The notes under the pieces are model-generated. The model did no database searches. It saw nothing but the letters and a program-made list of their open reading frames with translations, and had not been told where the DNA came from. Of a stretch of 64,000 nucleotides of DNA, positions 7,774 to 16,465 are shown piece after piece (the first letter of the stretch is position 1; every line of letters starts with the position of its first letter). Made by a program: the position numbers and the translations under genes. This stretch comes from JBDHHQ01 sp039586035. Its GTDB lineage: Bacteria; Gemmatimonadota; Gemmatimonadetes; Longimicrobiales; Gaopeijiaceae. Where the stretch lies: NCBI GenBank assembly GCA_039586035.1, contig JBDHLD010000028.1:1-64000 (forward strand), written 5' to 3'.

Positions 7774-10131
7774 TCAGGCTTGTGCGTCCCGGATCGCTCG
7801 CCACACCCGCTCAGGCGTGGCCGGCATGTCGACGTGTCGCACGCCGTACTCGGACAGCGCGTCCACGATGGCATTGATCACCGCCGGCGGCACGCCGATG
7901 GATCCCACCTCGCCCACCCCTTTCACCCCGAGCGGATTGTGGGTGCAATCCGTGTTGTGCATGCCCAGCGTGAAGAACGGCAGGTCGTCGGCCCGGGGCA
8001 TGGCATAGTTCAGGTAGGAGCCGGTAAGTAGCTGCCCGTACTCGTCATACTGACCGTGCTCGAGGAGCGCCTGGCCGATGCCATGGGCCAGGCCTCCGTG
8101 CATCTGACCGTCGACGATCATGGGGTTGATCACGCGACCCACATCGTCGGCGCACGCGACCCGCACGAGCTCGACCTGCCCGGTCTCGGGGTCGATCTCG
8201 ACTTCGACGGCGTGAGCCCCTGCCGGAAACGTGAAGTTCTTCGGATCGTAGAAGGCGGTCTCGTCCAGACCCGGCTCCAGGTCCTCGGGGTAGTCGTGCG
8301 GGACGTAGGCGGCGAGGGCCACCTCGCCGAACGCCTTGGAGCGGTCGGTGCCCGCAACGGTGAACGCTCCGTCTTCGAAGACGATGTCGTCCACCGAGGC
8401 CTCGAGTAGGTGGGCCGCGATCTTCTTGCCCTTCTCGATCACCTTGTTGAGGGCGAGGACGATGGCCGACCCCCCCACCGCTACCGAGCGCGAGCCGTAT
8501 GTGCCCATTCCGAACGACGATTTGGCGCTGTCGCCGTGCACCACGTCGATCTGATCGGCGTCGATGCCCAGATACTCCGAAGCGATCTGGGCGAAGGTGG
8601 TCTCGTGCCCCTGTCCGTGGCTGTGGGTACCGGTGAAGACCGTCACGCTTCCGGTGGGATGGACGCGTATCTGACCGGACTCGTACAGGGCCGCCCGGGC
8701 GCCCAGGGATCCCACGACAGCGGACGGAGCGATACCGCACGCTTCCAGGAACGTGGAGACGCCGAAGCCCCGAAGCTTCCCGCGGGCCTTCGCCTCGGCC
8801 CGGCGCTCCTCGAACGTGGCGTGCTCGGCAAGCTCCAGCGCCATGTCCAGGGTGGCGTCGTAGTCCCCCGTGTCGTACTCGAGCGCCACCGGCGTCTGAT
8901 AGGGAAACTCGCGGATGAAGTTCTTTCGCCGGATCTCCACCGGGTCCATGCCCAGCTCGCGGGCGGCGGTGTCGACGAGCCGCTCGATCATGAACGAGGC
9001 CTCGGGGCGTCCCGCGCCGCGGAGCGCGTCCAGGGGAGCCGTGTTCGTGAAGACCGCCTGAACGTCGCCGTAGATCGCGGGAGTCTTGTAGGGGCCCGCG
9101 AACAGGGTGCCGTAGAGGTAGGTGGGGACCGCGGTCGAGAACGTGGACAGATACGCGCCCATGTTCGCCTTCGTGTTCACCCGCATGCCCAGGAACGTGC
9201 CCTCGGCGTCCAGCGCCAGCTCGATATGGGTGATGTGGTCGCGGCCGTGCGTGTCCGTCAGGAAGGACTCGGAGCGATCCGCCGTCCACTTGACGGGCCG
9301 ACCGACGCGCTTGGAGGCCCACGTGACGATGACCTCTTCCGGATAGTGGGGGATCTTCGAGCCGAATCCGCCTCCCACGTCCGGTGCCACGACGCGCAGC
9401 TGGTGCTCGGAAATCCCCATCACGAAGGCTCCCAGGAGCAGTCGGATGAGGTGGGGATTCTGGCTGGTCGTGTACAGGGTGTAGTCGCCGCTCGATGAGT
9501 CGTACTCCGCCAGCGCGGCCCGCGGCTCGATCGCGTTGGGAATGAGGCGTTGATTCCTGACGTCCAGCGAGACGACGTGATCCGCCGCCTCGAACGCCGC
9601 GTCGGTGGCGGCCTTGTCCCCGATCTCCCAGTCGTAGCAGACGTTGCCCTCGGCCTCGGGCCAGACGAGCGGTGCGCCGGGGGCCAGGGCCTGCTCGAGC
9701 GTGCCCAGCGCGGGCAGCTCCTCGTAGTCCACCGCGACCAGGTGGCCGGCCGCCCGTGCTTCCTCGCGCGTCTCGGCCAGGACGACCGCTACCGCATCAC
9801 CCACGTACCGCGCCGCGTCGGCCGCGATGGGCGAGTGGGGCGGCTCGACCATGGCGGAGCCGTCCTTGTTGGTGATCAGCCATCCGCAGGGGAGGCTGCC
9901 GAACTCCTCCTCGGCCATGTCCTTGCCCGTGAGCACGGCTGCCACTCCCGGCGCGGCAAGAGCCGCGCTCGTGTCGATGCCTCGGATCCGGGCGTGGGCC
10001 ACGTTGGAGCGCACGATGTGGGCGTAGAGCTGGCCTGGCCGGTTCACGTCGTCGGTATACCGGCCCTTGCCGGTGAGAAAGCGATCGTCTTCCTTGCGCT
10101 TGATGGCAGCGCCGATTCCCGTGCTGGACAT
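7774..10131 (-). CDS. coxL: Molybdopterin large subunit, form II-like aerobic CO dehydrogenase homologue
   Basis: This 785-residue molybdenum-binding subunit shows GGGFGSK, the GQGHETTFAQ region and the catalytic Glu in GVKGVGEVG. The active-site loop reads ALRGAGRPE near residue 370, i.e. the RGAGR type that marks form II or putative CO dehydrogenases, not the Cys-containing AYXCSFR loop. The residue before RGAGR is Leu instead of the usual Tyr. The Mo-Cu cluster ligand is therefore absent and CO oxidation is doubtful; other family members oxidise aldehydes or N-heterocycles. ATG 10131 has GGGAGG upstream. It sits between its own small and medium subunit genes. Confidence 0.9.
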   Translation of the reverse strand: MSSTGIGAAIKRKEDDRFLTGKGRYTDDVNRPGQLYAHIVRSNVAHARIRGIDTSAALAAPGVAAVLTGKDMAEEEFGSLPCGWLITNKDGSAMVEPPHSPIAADAARYVGDAVAVVLAETREEARAAGHLVAVDYEELPALGTLEQALAPGAPLVWPEAEGNVCYDWEIGDKAATDAAFEAADHVVSLDVRNQRLIPNAIEPRAALAEYDSSSGDYTLYTTSQNPHLIRLLLGAFVMGISEHQLRVVAPDVGGGFGSKIPHYPEEVIVTWASKRVGRPVKWTADRSESFLTDTHGRDHITHIELALDAEGTFLGMRVNTKANMGAYLSTFSTAVPTYLYGTLFAGPYKTPAIYGDVQAVFTNTAPLDALRGAGRPEASFMIERLVDTAARELGMDPVEIRRKNFIREFPYQTPVALEYDTGDYDATLDMALELAEHATFEERRAEAKARGKLRGFGVSTFLEACGIAPSAVVGSLGARAALYESGQIRVHPTGSVTVFTGTHSHGQGHETTFAQIASEYLGIDADQIDVVHGDSAKSSFGMGTYGSRSVAVGGSAIVLALNKVIEKGKKIAAHLLEASVDDIVFEDGAFTVAGTDRSKAFGEVALAAYVPHDYPEDLEPGLDETAFYDPKNFTFPAGAHAVEVEIDPETGQVELVRVACADDVGRVINPMIVDGQMHGGLAHGIGQALLEHGQYDEYGQLLTGSYLNYAMPRADDLPFFTLGMHNTDCTHNPLGVKGVGEVGSIGVPPAVINAIVDALSEYGVRHVDMPATPERVWRAIRDAQA

Positions 10132-10133
10132 CG

Positions 10134-10601
10134 TCAGCCTCCCATCGCGTTCGCGCCGGCCTGGACGGCCTTCACGATGTTGTGGTAGCCGGTGCAGCGG
10201 CAGAGGTTACCCTCCAACCACTCACGCACCTCCCGTTCCGACGGGTCGGAGTTGCGGTTGGCCAGATCGATGGCCCCGAGCACCATCCCGGGGGTGCAGA
10301 ATCCGCACTGCAGACCGTGGTGCTCCTTGAAGGCCGCCTGCATTGGGTGAAGCTCACCGTTGGCGGCGACCCCTTCGATGGTCGTGACCTGGGCGTTCTC
10401 GGCTTCGGCCGCCAAGATCGTGCAGCTCTTCACCGAACGCCCGTCCACGTGAACCACGCAGGCGCCGCATTGGCTCGTGTCACAGCCCACGTGGGTGCCC
10501 GTCAATCCCAGGGCTTCGCGTAGGTAGTGGACCAACAGCGTTCGGCTCTCGACCTCAGCCGACCGCGGGGTCCCGTTCACGGTCATGGAGATGACTGGCA
10601 T
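10134..10601 (-). CDS. coxS: [2Fe-2S] small subunit of molybdenum hydroxylase (second module)
   Basis: This 155-residue iron-sulfur subunit contains two [2Fe-2S] cluster motifs: the plant-ferredoxin type CDTSQCGACVVH with a following C, and the C-terminal CGFCTPGM ... CRCTGYH. It carries electrons from the Mo site of CoxL to FAD on CoxM. The start ATG 10601 has a strong AGGAGG site. The stop overlaps the Shine-Dalgarno of coxL, giving a tight S-L-M order. The length and motif spacing are normal for the family. Confidence 0.93.
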   Translation of the reverse strand: MPVISMTVNGTPRSAEVESRTLLVHYLREALGLTGTHVGCDTSQCGACVVHVDGRSVKSCTILAAEAENAQVTTIEGVAANGELHPMQAAFKEHHGLQCGFCTPGMVLGAIDLANRNSDPSEREVREWLEGNLCRCTGYHNIVKAVQAGANAMGG

Positions 10602-10756
10602 GGCTGCGCCTCCTGACGTCCGACGGACATCCCGATACCTCGACCGCCAGAGGGTGGCGCCGAGGTGGCTCGTGCTTCGCGGGGAAGAACAGAGTGAGGC
10701 GGGAAGGGGGCCCGGTCAAGCGAGCGGGCTCAAGCCGATTGGCCTGGTGGCCACAA

Positions 10757-11812
10757 TCACGCCCGAGCCGAAAGGTACGCGTCGGGATCTGCCATGAAGC
10801 TGGCTCTGCAGCCGCCGCAACAGAAATAGTAGGTCTGGCCTTCGTGCTCGTAGGTGTGCAGCGCGTCCTCCAGCCGGACCGTCATCTTGCAGATCGGATC
10901 GGTGGCGGTCTCGACGTCCTGCGCCTCTGACGATTCAGGGCCGGTCCCAGCCGCCGCTCCAGCAGCGTGGCTCACCGCGGGTCGAAGCTCTTGCCCGGGT
11001 GGGGCGCGCTCCGTTCCCTCCGACCACTCCACCGCCTCCATCCCCCGCCGCACCTGTACGATCTCGGCCATGATCGAGAGGGCGATCTCGTCACCCCGAG
11101 TTGCGCCGATATCCAATCCAGCAGGAAATTTAACCCTTCTGACATCATGTTCCGCAATACCATCCAGTCGGAGCGCCTCGATGACGGCTTCGCCCCGCGT
11201 GTGGCTGGCCACGAGTCCGACGTACGGCGCGCCGGTGGCCAGCACTCTCGCCAGGGCCGGCTCATCGTAGTCTCCGTGCGTGGCAACGATGGCGAAGGTC
11301 AGCGGGGTGACCAGGCCGGGGATGGCGTCCAGGTCGGCGACCACCCGGTCGGCGTGGCCCATGGCGCCGCCTTTCTCGGGATCGACGACCGTCACGCCGT
11401 AGCTCAGCGCGCGGCCCAGGTGCGCCAGCGCTTGGGCCACCGGTAGGCTGCCCACGATCAGGAGCTGCGGCCTGGGCTGATGCGGCTCGATGAAGATGTC
11501 CAACGTCCCTCCGCTGAAGCAGGTCATGGGGACCTCCACCATGCCCTCGGGCAGCGCCTCGGTGCCCGGATCGGGTGAGAGGCGGATGAGACGGCTCCGG
11601 TTGTCCTCCAGGGCCGCCAGTGCCTCCCTGACCACGGTGGGCTGGGCGCAGCTCCCCCCGATCCAACCGTGCATGACGCCGTCGGCGGTGACCAGCGCCC
11701 GGTCGCCCGGCTTGCCCGAGGTGGGCTTCTCGGCCCGGACCACGACCGCCGTCGCAAAGGGCCGGCCAGCAGCGGTCAGCTCGTGAGCCGTCTGAAAGAA
11801 CTCGTCGAACAT
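10757..11812 (-). CDS. XdhC/CoxI family protein fused to a C-terminal YHS domain
   Basis: This 351-residue protein has three parts: an N-terminal XdhC_CoxI domain (residues about 10-100, with WIGGSCAQ), a Rossmann XdhC_C domain (about 130-265, LLIVGSLPVAQAL then VTVVDPE), and after a linker a YHS domain at about 305-351 (DPICKMTV ... YFCCGGCRASF). XdhC proteins bind molybdenum cofactor and protect it during sulfuration and insertion. YHS domains are small Cys-rich modules often found in copper or other soft-metal proteins. It is first in the second module, so it probably loads that enzyme. The fused YHS domain hints at metal delivery, which is inference. A short leader of about 190 bp precedes it. 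Confidence 0.85.
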   Translation of the reverse strand: MFDEFFQTAHELTAAGRPFATAVVVRAEKPTSGKPGDRALVTADGVMHGWIGGSCAQPTVVREALAALEDNRSRLIRLSPDPGTEALPEGMVEVPMTCFSGGTLDIFIEPHQPRPQLLIVGSLPVAQALAHLGRALSYGVTVVDPEKGGAMGHADRVVADLDAIPGLVTPLTFAIVATHGDYDEPALARVLATGAPYVGLVASHTRGEAVIEALRLDGIAEHDVRRVKFPAGLDIGATRGDEIALSIMAEIVQVRRGMEAVEWSEGTERAPPGQELRPAVSHAAGAAAGTGPESSEAQDVETATDPICKMTVRLEDALHTYEHEGQTYYFCCGGCRASFMADPDAYLSARA

Positions 11813-11874
11813 GGAGCTATGATCCCGGACTGAAGCGGCCCATCGAGCGTGCGCGACTCCGGCGAAGAAGGGGT

Positions 11875-11903
11875 GAGGCCGACCCGGGCACCGAGTCGGC
11901 CTC
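11875..11903 (-). terminator. Stem-loop between the form I cox operon and the second module
   Basis: A perfect 9-bp inverted repeat, GAGGCCGAC and GTCGGCCTC with an 11-base loop, lies about 100 bases after the stop of form I coxL and before the XdhC-YHS gene. The following U-tract is poor (CCCUUCUUCG), so it could be a weak terminator, a processing hairpin that sets different transcript levels, or a pause site. Confidence 0.4.
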
Positions 11904-12005
11904 CTAGCGGATCAGCCGCCTACCCTCGCGATGTGAACTACCCGTCGTGCGTGAGCCAGTGCCAAACGAGCCCGGCATCGCGTCTCCCGCCGACGTGGCG
12001 GAGCG

Positions 12006-14441
12006 CTAGTCGCTCACCCCCGCGTCCCGGAGCGCCCGCCACACCTTTTCGGGCGTGATGGGAATGTCGATGTGGCGCACGCCCAGGTGCCACAACGCGT
12101 CTACGACTGCGTTGGCGATGGCGGGGGGCGCACCCACGGTGGGTGACTCGCCCACGCCCTTGGCACCGATGGGGTGATGCGGCGACGGGGTGATCGTCTT
12201 GCCCAGCTCCCACTTCGGCGACTCCACCGCCGTCGGCACCAGGTAGTCGGCGAGCGTTCCCGTCAGGTTCTGCCCGTACTCGTCGTAGACGATCTCCTCG
12301 TACAGGGCCGGCGCGAGCCCCTGGGTCAGGCCACCCTCGATCTGCCCCTCCACGACCATGGGGTTGATGATGTGGCCGCAGTCGTCCACCGCCACGAAGC
12401 GCCGCACGTGGACCTCGCCGGTCCCCTTGTCGATGTCCACGACGCAGATGTAGCTGCCGAAGGGGAAGGTGAGGTTGGGCGGATCGTAGTAGTCCGTGGC
12501 CTCGAGGCCGGCTTCCATGCCCTGCGGGTGATTCGTGTAGGCGGCGAAAGCGATCTCCTGGATCGTCTTGTGCTGGTCGGGTGATCCTTTCACCTGCCAG
12601 CGGTCGGTTTCCCACTCCAGGTCGTCTTCGCCTACCTCCAGCAGGTAAGCGGCGATCTTCCGGGCCTTGGCCTTGATCTTCCGGGCGGCCATGGCCCCGG
12701 CTGCGCCCGCCGTGGGGGTCGAGCGGCTGGCGTACGTGCCCAGCCCGTAGGGTGCCGTGTCCGTGTCGCCCTCCTCGACCTCGATGTCCGCCGCTGGAAT
12801 GCCCAACTCCTCGGCGATGATCTGGGCGTAGGTGGTCTCGTGGCCCTGACCCTGCGACTTGGTGCCGAACCGGGCGATGGCCTTGCCCGTGGGATGGATC
12901 CGGATCTCGGCCGAGTCGAACATCTTGATGCCCAGGATGTCGAAGTCCCGGGACGGGCCGGCGCCTACGACCTCCGTGAAGCTCGAGATGCCGATGCCCA
13001 TGAGCTCGCCACGCGCCCGCTTCTCGGCCTGTTCCTGGCGAAGCGCCCGGTAGTCGAGCATGTCCATGGCCTTCTGCAGCGCGGCCTCGTAGTTCCCGGA
13101 GTCGTATTCCCACCCCGTGGGCGACTCGTAGGGGAACTGGTCGGGCCCGATGAAGTTCTTGAGCCGGAAATCGGCGGGGTCCTCGCCCCGCTCGTGCGCC
13201 ATGATGTCCGCCATGCGCTCGACCATGTGTACGGCTTCGGTGACCCTGAACGAGCAGCGGTACGCCACGCCGCCCGGCGGCTTGTTCGTGTAGACGCCGT
13301 CCACGGCCACGTGAGCCGCCTTCATGTCGTAGGAGCCCGTGCAGATGCTGTACAGCCCGGCAGGGAACTTGGACGGGTTGGCGGCGGCGTCGGCCGCTCC
13401 GTGGTCCGCCAACGTCTTGACTCTGAGTCCCGTGATCTTTCCGTCGGCGTCGGCGGCCATCTCCGCCTCGATGTGGTAGTCACGGGCGAAGCTGTCGGCC
13501 TGGAGGTTCTCGCTCCGGTCCTCGATCCACTTCACGGGCTTGCCGGTCACCAGGCTCGCGACCGCGCAAACCACGTAGCCCGGATAGACGGGCACCTTGC
13601 CGCCGAAGCCGCCGCCGATGTCCGGTGAGATCACCTGGATCTTCTGCTCCGGCAGGCCGCTGACGAGGGCGAACACCGTGCGGATCGCGTGGGGCGCCTG
13701 CGTCGTCATGTAGAGCTGCATCTTCCCCATGACGGGGTCGTAGTTCGCGACCATCCCGCACGTCTCGATGGAAGCCACGTGGATGCGTGGGATGTGCATG
13801 CTCTCCTTGACCACCGTGGCGGCTTCCGCGAACACCTGGTCTGTGGCGGCCTTGTCACCCGCCTCCCAGTGCCAGATGTGGTTGGTCTTCTCCTCCTTGT
13901 CGTCCCGCACGATGACCTGGTCCTTCATGGCCTCGAACGGGTCCACCACGGGGTCCAGGGGCTCGTAGTCGACGAACACCTTCTCGATGGCGTCTGCGGC
14001 GATGTACCGCTCGGTGGCCACCACGGCGCAGACCTCCTGCGCGTAGTAGACGACCTTGTCGATGGGCAGGACCATCTGGGTGTCCGACATGAGCGTGGGC
14101 ATCCAGTGGAGGTCGCCCGCCTCCTGGAGGTCCTTGCCCGTGATGACAGCCAGCACGCCCGGCGTGGCCAACGCTTCGCTGGCGTCGATGTTCAGGATCT
14201 TCGCGTGGGCGTATGGGCTGCGGACGATGTCCATGTAGAGCATGCCCGGCAGCTTGATGTCGTCCACGTAGCGGCCCTTGCCCTGGATGAAGCGTGGATC
14301 CTCCTTCCGCTTCATCCGGTGACCCATGCCGCAGATCGTGTCGGGGGTGGTGACGCGGACGCTGTCCGTGGTCTCCACCGTCGCCGAAGCCCCCTCGGGC
14401 ACCGGGTGCATCTCCTGTCGGCTATCCGGATTGTGCGTCAT
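12006..14441 (-). CDS. coxL: Form I aerobic carbon monoxide dehydrogenase large subunit
   Basis: This 811-residue large subunit has the form I active-site loop AYRCSFR, with the Cys at residue 396. In Oligotropha CoxL (809 residues) the equivalent Cys388 binds copper of the Mo-S-Cu cluster. Also present are IGGGFGGK, SQGQGHETTYAQI and the catalytic Glu in GAKGVGES. It oxidises CO with water to CO2, delivering electrons to quinone or cytochromes at the inner membrane. ATG 14441 overlaps the TGA of coxS (ATGA); longer upstream reading lies within coxS. The N-terminal extension of about 35 residues before the GMGHRMKRKEDPRFI segment is ordinary. This is the strongest functional assignment in the window. 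Confidence 0.97.
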   Translation of the reverse strand: MTHNPDSRQEMHPVPEGASATVETTDSVRVTTPDTICGMGHRMKRKEDPRFIQGKGRYVDDIKLPGMLYMDIVRSPYAHAKILNIDASEALATPGVLAVITGKDLQEAGDLHWMPTLMSDTQMVLPIDKVVYYAQEVCAVVATERYIAADAIEKVFVDYEPLDPVVDPFEAMKDQVIVRDDKEEKTNHIWHWEAGDKAATDQVFAEAATVVKESMHIPRIHVASIETCGMVANYDPVMGKMQLYMTTQAPHAIRTVFALVSGLPEQKIQVISPDIGGGFGGKVPVYPGYVVCAVASLVTGKPVKWIEDRSENLQADSFARDYHIEAEMAADADGKITGLRVKTLADHGAADAAANPSKFPAGLYSICTGSYDMKAAHVAVDGVYTNKPPGGVAYRCSFRVTEAVHMVERMADIMAHERGEDPADFRLKNFIGPDQFPYESPTGWEYDSGNYEAALQKAMDMLDYRALRQEQAEKRARGELMGIGISSFTEVVGAGPSRDFDILGIKMFDSAEIRIHPTGKAIARFGTKSQGQGHETTYAQIIAEELGIPAADIEVEEGDTDTAPYGLGTYASRSTPTAGAAGAMAARKIKAKARKIAAYLLEVGEDDLEWETDRWQVKGSPDQHKTIQEIAFAAYTNHPQGMEAGLEATDYYDPPNLTFPFGSYICVVDIDKGTGEVHVRRFVAVDDCGHIINPMVVEGQIEGGLTQGLAPALYEEIVYDEYGQNLTGTLADYLVPTAVESPKWELGKTITPSPHHPIGAKGVGESPTVGAPPAIANAVVDALWHLGVRHIDIPITPEKVWRALRDAGVSD

Positions 14442-14938
14442 GCCACCACCTCCTCGGTGGACTCCTGCGCTCGGAGCTGCTCGGCGGCGTGCTGGATGGC
14501 CTCGACGATCTTGTTGTAGCCCGTGCACCGGCAGAGGTTGCCCGATATGCCCCAACGGATCTCGTCTTCCGTGGGGTTCGGGTTGTTCGCAAGCAGCTCT
14601 TTCGCCGTCATGATCATCCCCGGTGTGCAGTAGCCGCATTGGAGACCGTGCTTCTCCCAGAAGCCTTCCTGGAGCGGGTGCAGCGCGCCCCCGGCTGCCA
14701 GCCCTTCGATCGTGTCCACCGTCCCGCCGTGCGCCTGAACCGCGAACACGGTGCACGACTTCACGGCGGTCCCGTTCAGATGTACGGTGCATGCCCCACA
14801 GCTCGTCGTGTCGCAGCCGATGTGGGTGCCCGTCAGGTCGAGCTCCTCACGGATGAAGTGGACCAGCAGGGTGCGGGCGTCGACTTCGTGCGTCGTTTCC
14901 TGCCCGTTCACGGTGACTGTGACGGTGTGCTTGCTCAT
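14438..14938 (-). CDS. coxS: CO dehydrogenase [2Fe-2S] small subunit
   Basis: This 166-residue small subunit of form I CO dehydrogenase has the two [2Fe-2S] motifs CDTTSCGACTVH (with KSC following) and CGYCTPGM ... CRCTGYN. It relays electrons from CoxL to the flavin of CoxM. ATG 14938 overlaps the stop of coxM (ATGA) and the gene overlaps coxL by another ATGA, so M, S and L are translated as a coupled set in the classical order. An upstream extension to 15052 would run inside coxM and has no ribosome-binding site, so the shorter start is preferred. Confidence 0.95.
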   Translation of the reverse strand: MSKHTVTVTVNGQETTHEVDARTLLVHFIREELDLTGTHIGCDTTSCGACTVHLNGTAVKSCTVFAVQAHGGTVDTIEGLAAGGALHPLQEGFWEKHGLQCGYCTPGMIMTAKELLANNPNPTEDEIRWGISGNLCRCTGYNKIVEAIQHAAEQLRAQESTEEVVA

Positions 14939-15810
14939 GATCCACCTCCCTGGGCCCGCTCCACGGCCGTGCGAATTGCGCGCTTCACGAGGACGCGGGT
15001 CACGTCTCGCTTGTACTCGACGCTCCCCCGCAGGTCGCCGGAGGGGTCGCACTCCTGGCCGGCGGCCTGTCCCGCCGCCTCGATCACGTCGTCCGTGAGA
15101 GCGTTGCCCACGAGCGCCGCTTCGGCGCCGGTGGCGCGCATGGGGACGGCACTGACGTTGGTGAGGCCGATGCGGGCGGCCGTGCAGCTTCCGCCGCTGA
15201 GCGTCAGGTTGACGGCGGCCGCGGAGATGGCGTAGTCCCCCACCTTGCGCTCCATCTTGACGTAGGCCGAACCCGAGCCCGGGGCGGGCGCGGGGATCCG
15301 GACCTCGACGAGCACCTCGTTGGGCGCGAGGGCGCTCTCGAAGAGCCCCACGAAGAAGTCGTCCACCGCGATCTCCCGGGTCCCCGCAGGTCCCTGCGCA
15401 ACCAGTGTGGCGCCGTACGCGAGCATGACGGCCGGGTGATCGTTGGCCGGATCGGCGTGGGCGAGGTTGCCGCCGAGCGTTCCGCGGTTCCGGACCAGCG
15501 GATCGGCGATGAGCCGCCCGGCGTCGGCGAGCATGGGAAAGCGCCTCAGCACGATCGACGAGTGCTCCAGCTCCGCCTCCCGGGTCATGGCGCCTACCGC
15601 CAGGTGGCCGCCCTCATCCCGGATGTACGACAGCTCCGCGATTCCGTTCAGGTCGATCAAGGCCTCGGGCGCCGCCAGGCGAAAGCGCATGGCAGGGATC
15701 AGGCTGTGCCCCCCGGCCAGGATCTTTGCGTCCTCACCCAGCCGGTCAAGGAGTCCCACGGCCTCGGCCACCGAGGTCGGCGCGTGGTACTCGAACTCTC
15801 CAGGGATCAC
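14935..15810 (-). CDS. coxM: CO dehydrogenase FAD-binding medium subunit
   Basis: This 291-residue flavoprotein subunit has AGGHSLIPAMRFRLAAP near residue 32 and TLGGNLAHADPANDHPA near residue 112, the two FAD-binding motifs of the CO dehydrogenase family. It accepts electrons from CoxS and passes them to the respiratory chain. It starts at GTG 15810 with GGAGG 7 bases upstream. Gene order is coxG, coxM, coxS, coxL on the minus strand, with 28 bases between coxG and coxM. Confidence 0.95.
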   Translation of the reverse strand: MIPGEFEYHAPTSVAEAVGLLDRLGEDAKILAGGHSLIPAMRFRLAAPEALIDLNGIAELSYIRDEGGHLAVGAMTREAELEHSSIVLRRFPMLADAGRLIADPLVRNRGTLGGNLAHADPANDHPAVMLAYGATLVAQGPAGTREIAVDDFFVGLFESALAPNEVLVEVRIPAPAPGSGSAYVKMERKVGDYAISAAAVNLTLSGGSCTAARIGLTNVSAVPMRATGAEAALVGNALTDDVIEAAGQAAGQECDPSGDLRGSVEYKRDVTRVLVKRAIRTAVERAQGGGS

Positions 15811-15838
15811 GTGAGCACCTCCGTTGAGGGTCGCATTG

Positions 15839-16465
15839 TCAGGTGACGAGCGTGTACAGGACGAACAGAACCAGGGCCAGAATCACCACGATGCCCACGG
15901 TCCGGACGGGCCCGGGGATCAGGTCCTTTGCCACCTCCTTGGCCACGGCGGTGGCGAACTCGGCCTGGGACGGTGCCGCGGCTGCCGGAGGGGGCGGGGC
16001 TTCTTCGCCGGCCTCCGCGGCTGCGACGCGGGCTTTCACGGCGTTGTTCAGCCCGTCCATGGTCTGCTTGATGATGGCTTTCGCCGAGCTTTCGACGAGC
16101 CGTTGACCCACGCTGGCGAGGCGTCCTCCCACCTGCGCGTCCCCGTCGTAGGTGAGGTTGGTCTGGCCACCGTCCGCAGCCAGGCGCAGGTTGCCGGTGG
16201 CCTTCACGAAGCCGGGCGCGCCACGACCGTCCACCTTCATGGTGTAGGCGCTCGGCTTGTCGATGTTCACCAGGTTGACCTTGGCGCTGAACTTCCCCTG
16301 GACGGGGCCGACCTTGATCTTCAGATCCCCTTCGTATTCGTCCTGACCCACGAGCTCGAGCTTCTCACAGCCGGGGAGCACCGAGGCGAGCACCTCGGGA
16401 TCGAGGAGCGTGTCCCAGACCAGGTCCTGTGAGCCTTCGAAGACGTAGTCGCCGCTGACGTTCAT
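15839..16465 (-). CDS. coxG: CoxG-like SRPBCC protein with C-terminal membrane anchor
   Basis: This 208-residue member of the CoxG/SRPBCC family has the ligand-binding fold at residues 1-145, including DLVWDTLLDPEVLASVLPGC and the GRLASVGQRLVESSAK region. A Pro/Ala-rich linker (about 155-168) is followed by one C-terminal transmembrane segment (about 185-205, VVILALVLFVLY). In CO oxidisers CoxG is needed to attach CO dehydrogenase to the cytoplasmic membrane, which the anchor here supports, and recent work on homologues suggests it extracts quinone. ATG 16465 overlaps the TGA of coxE (ATGA). The second cox module has no coxG, one more sign that this module is the respiratory one. Confidence 0.9.
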   Translation of the reverse strand: MNVSGDYVFEGSQDLVWDTLLDPEVLASVLPGCEKLELVGQDEYEGDLKIKVGPVQGKFSAKVNLVNIDKPSAYTMKVDGRGAPGFVKATGNLRLAADGGQTNLTYDGDAQVGGRLASVGQRLVESSAKAIIKQTMDGLNNAVKARVAAAEAGEEAPPPPAAAAPSQAEFATAVAKEVAKDLIPGPVRTVGIVVILALVLFVLYTLVT

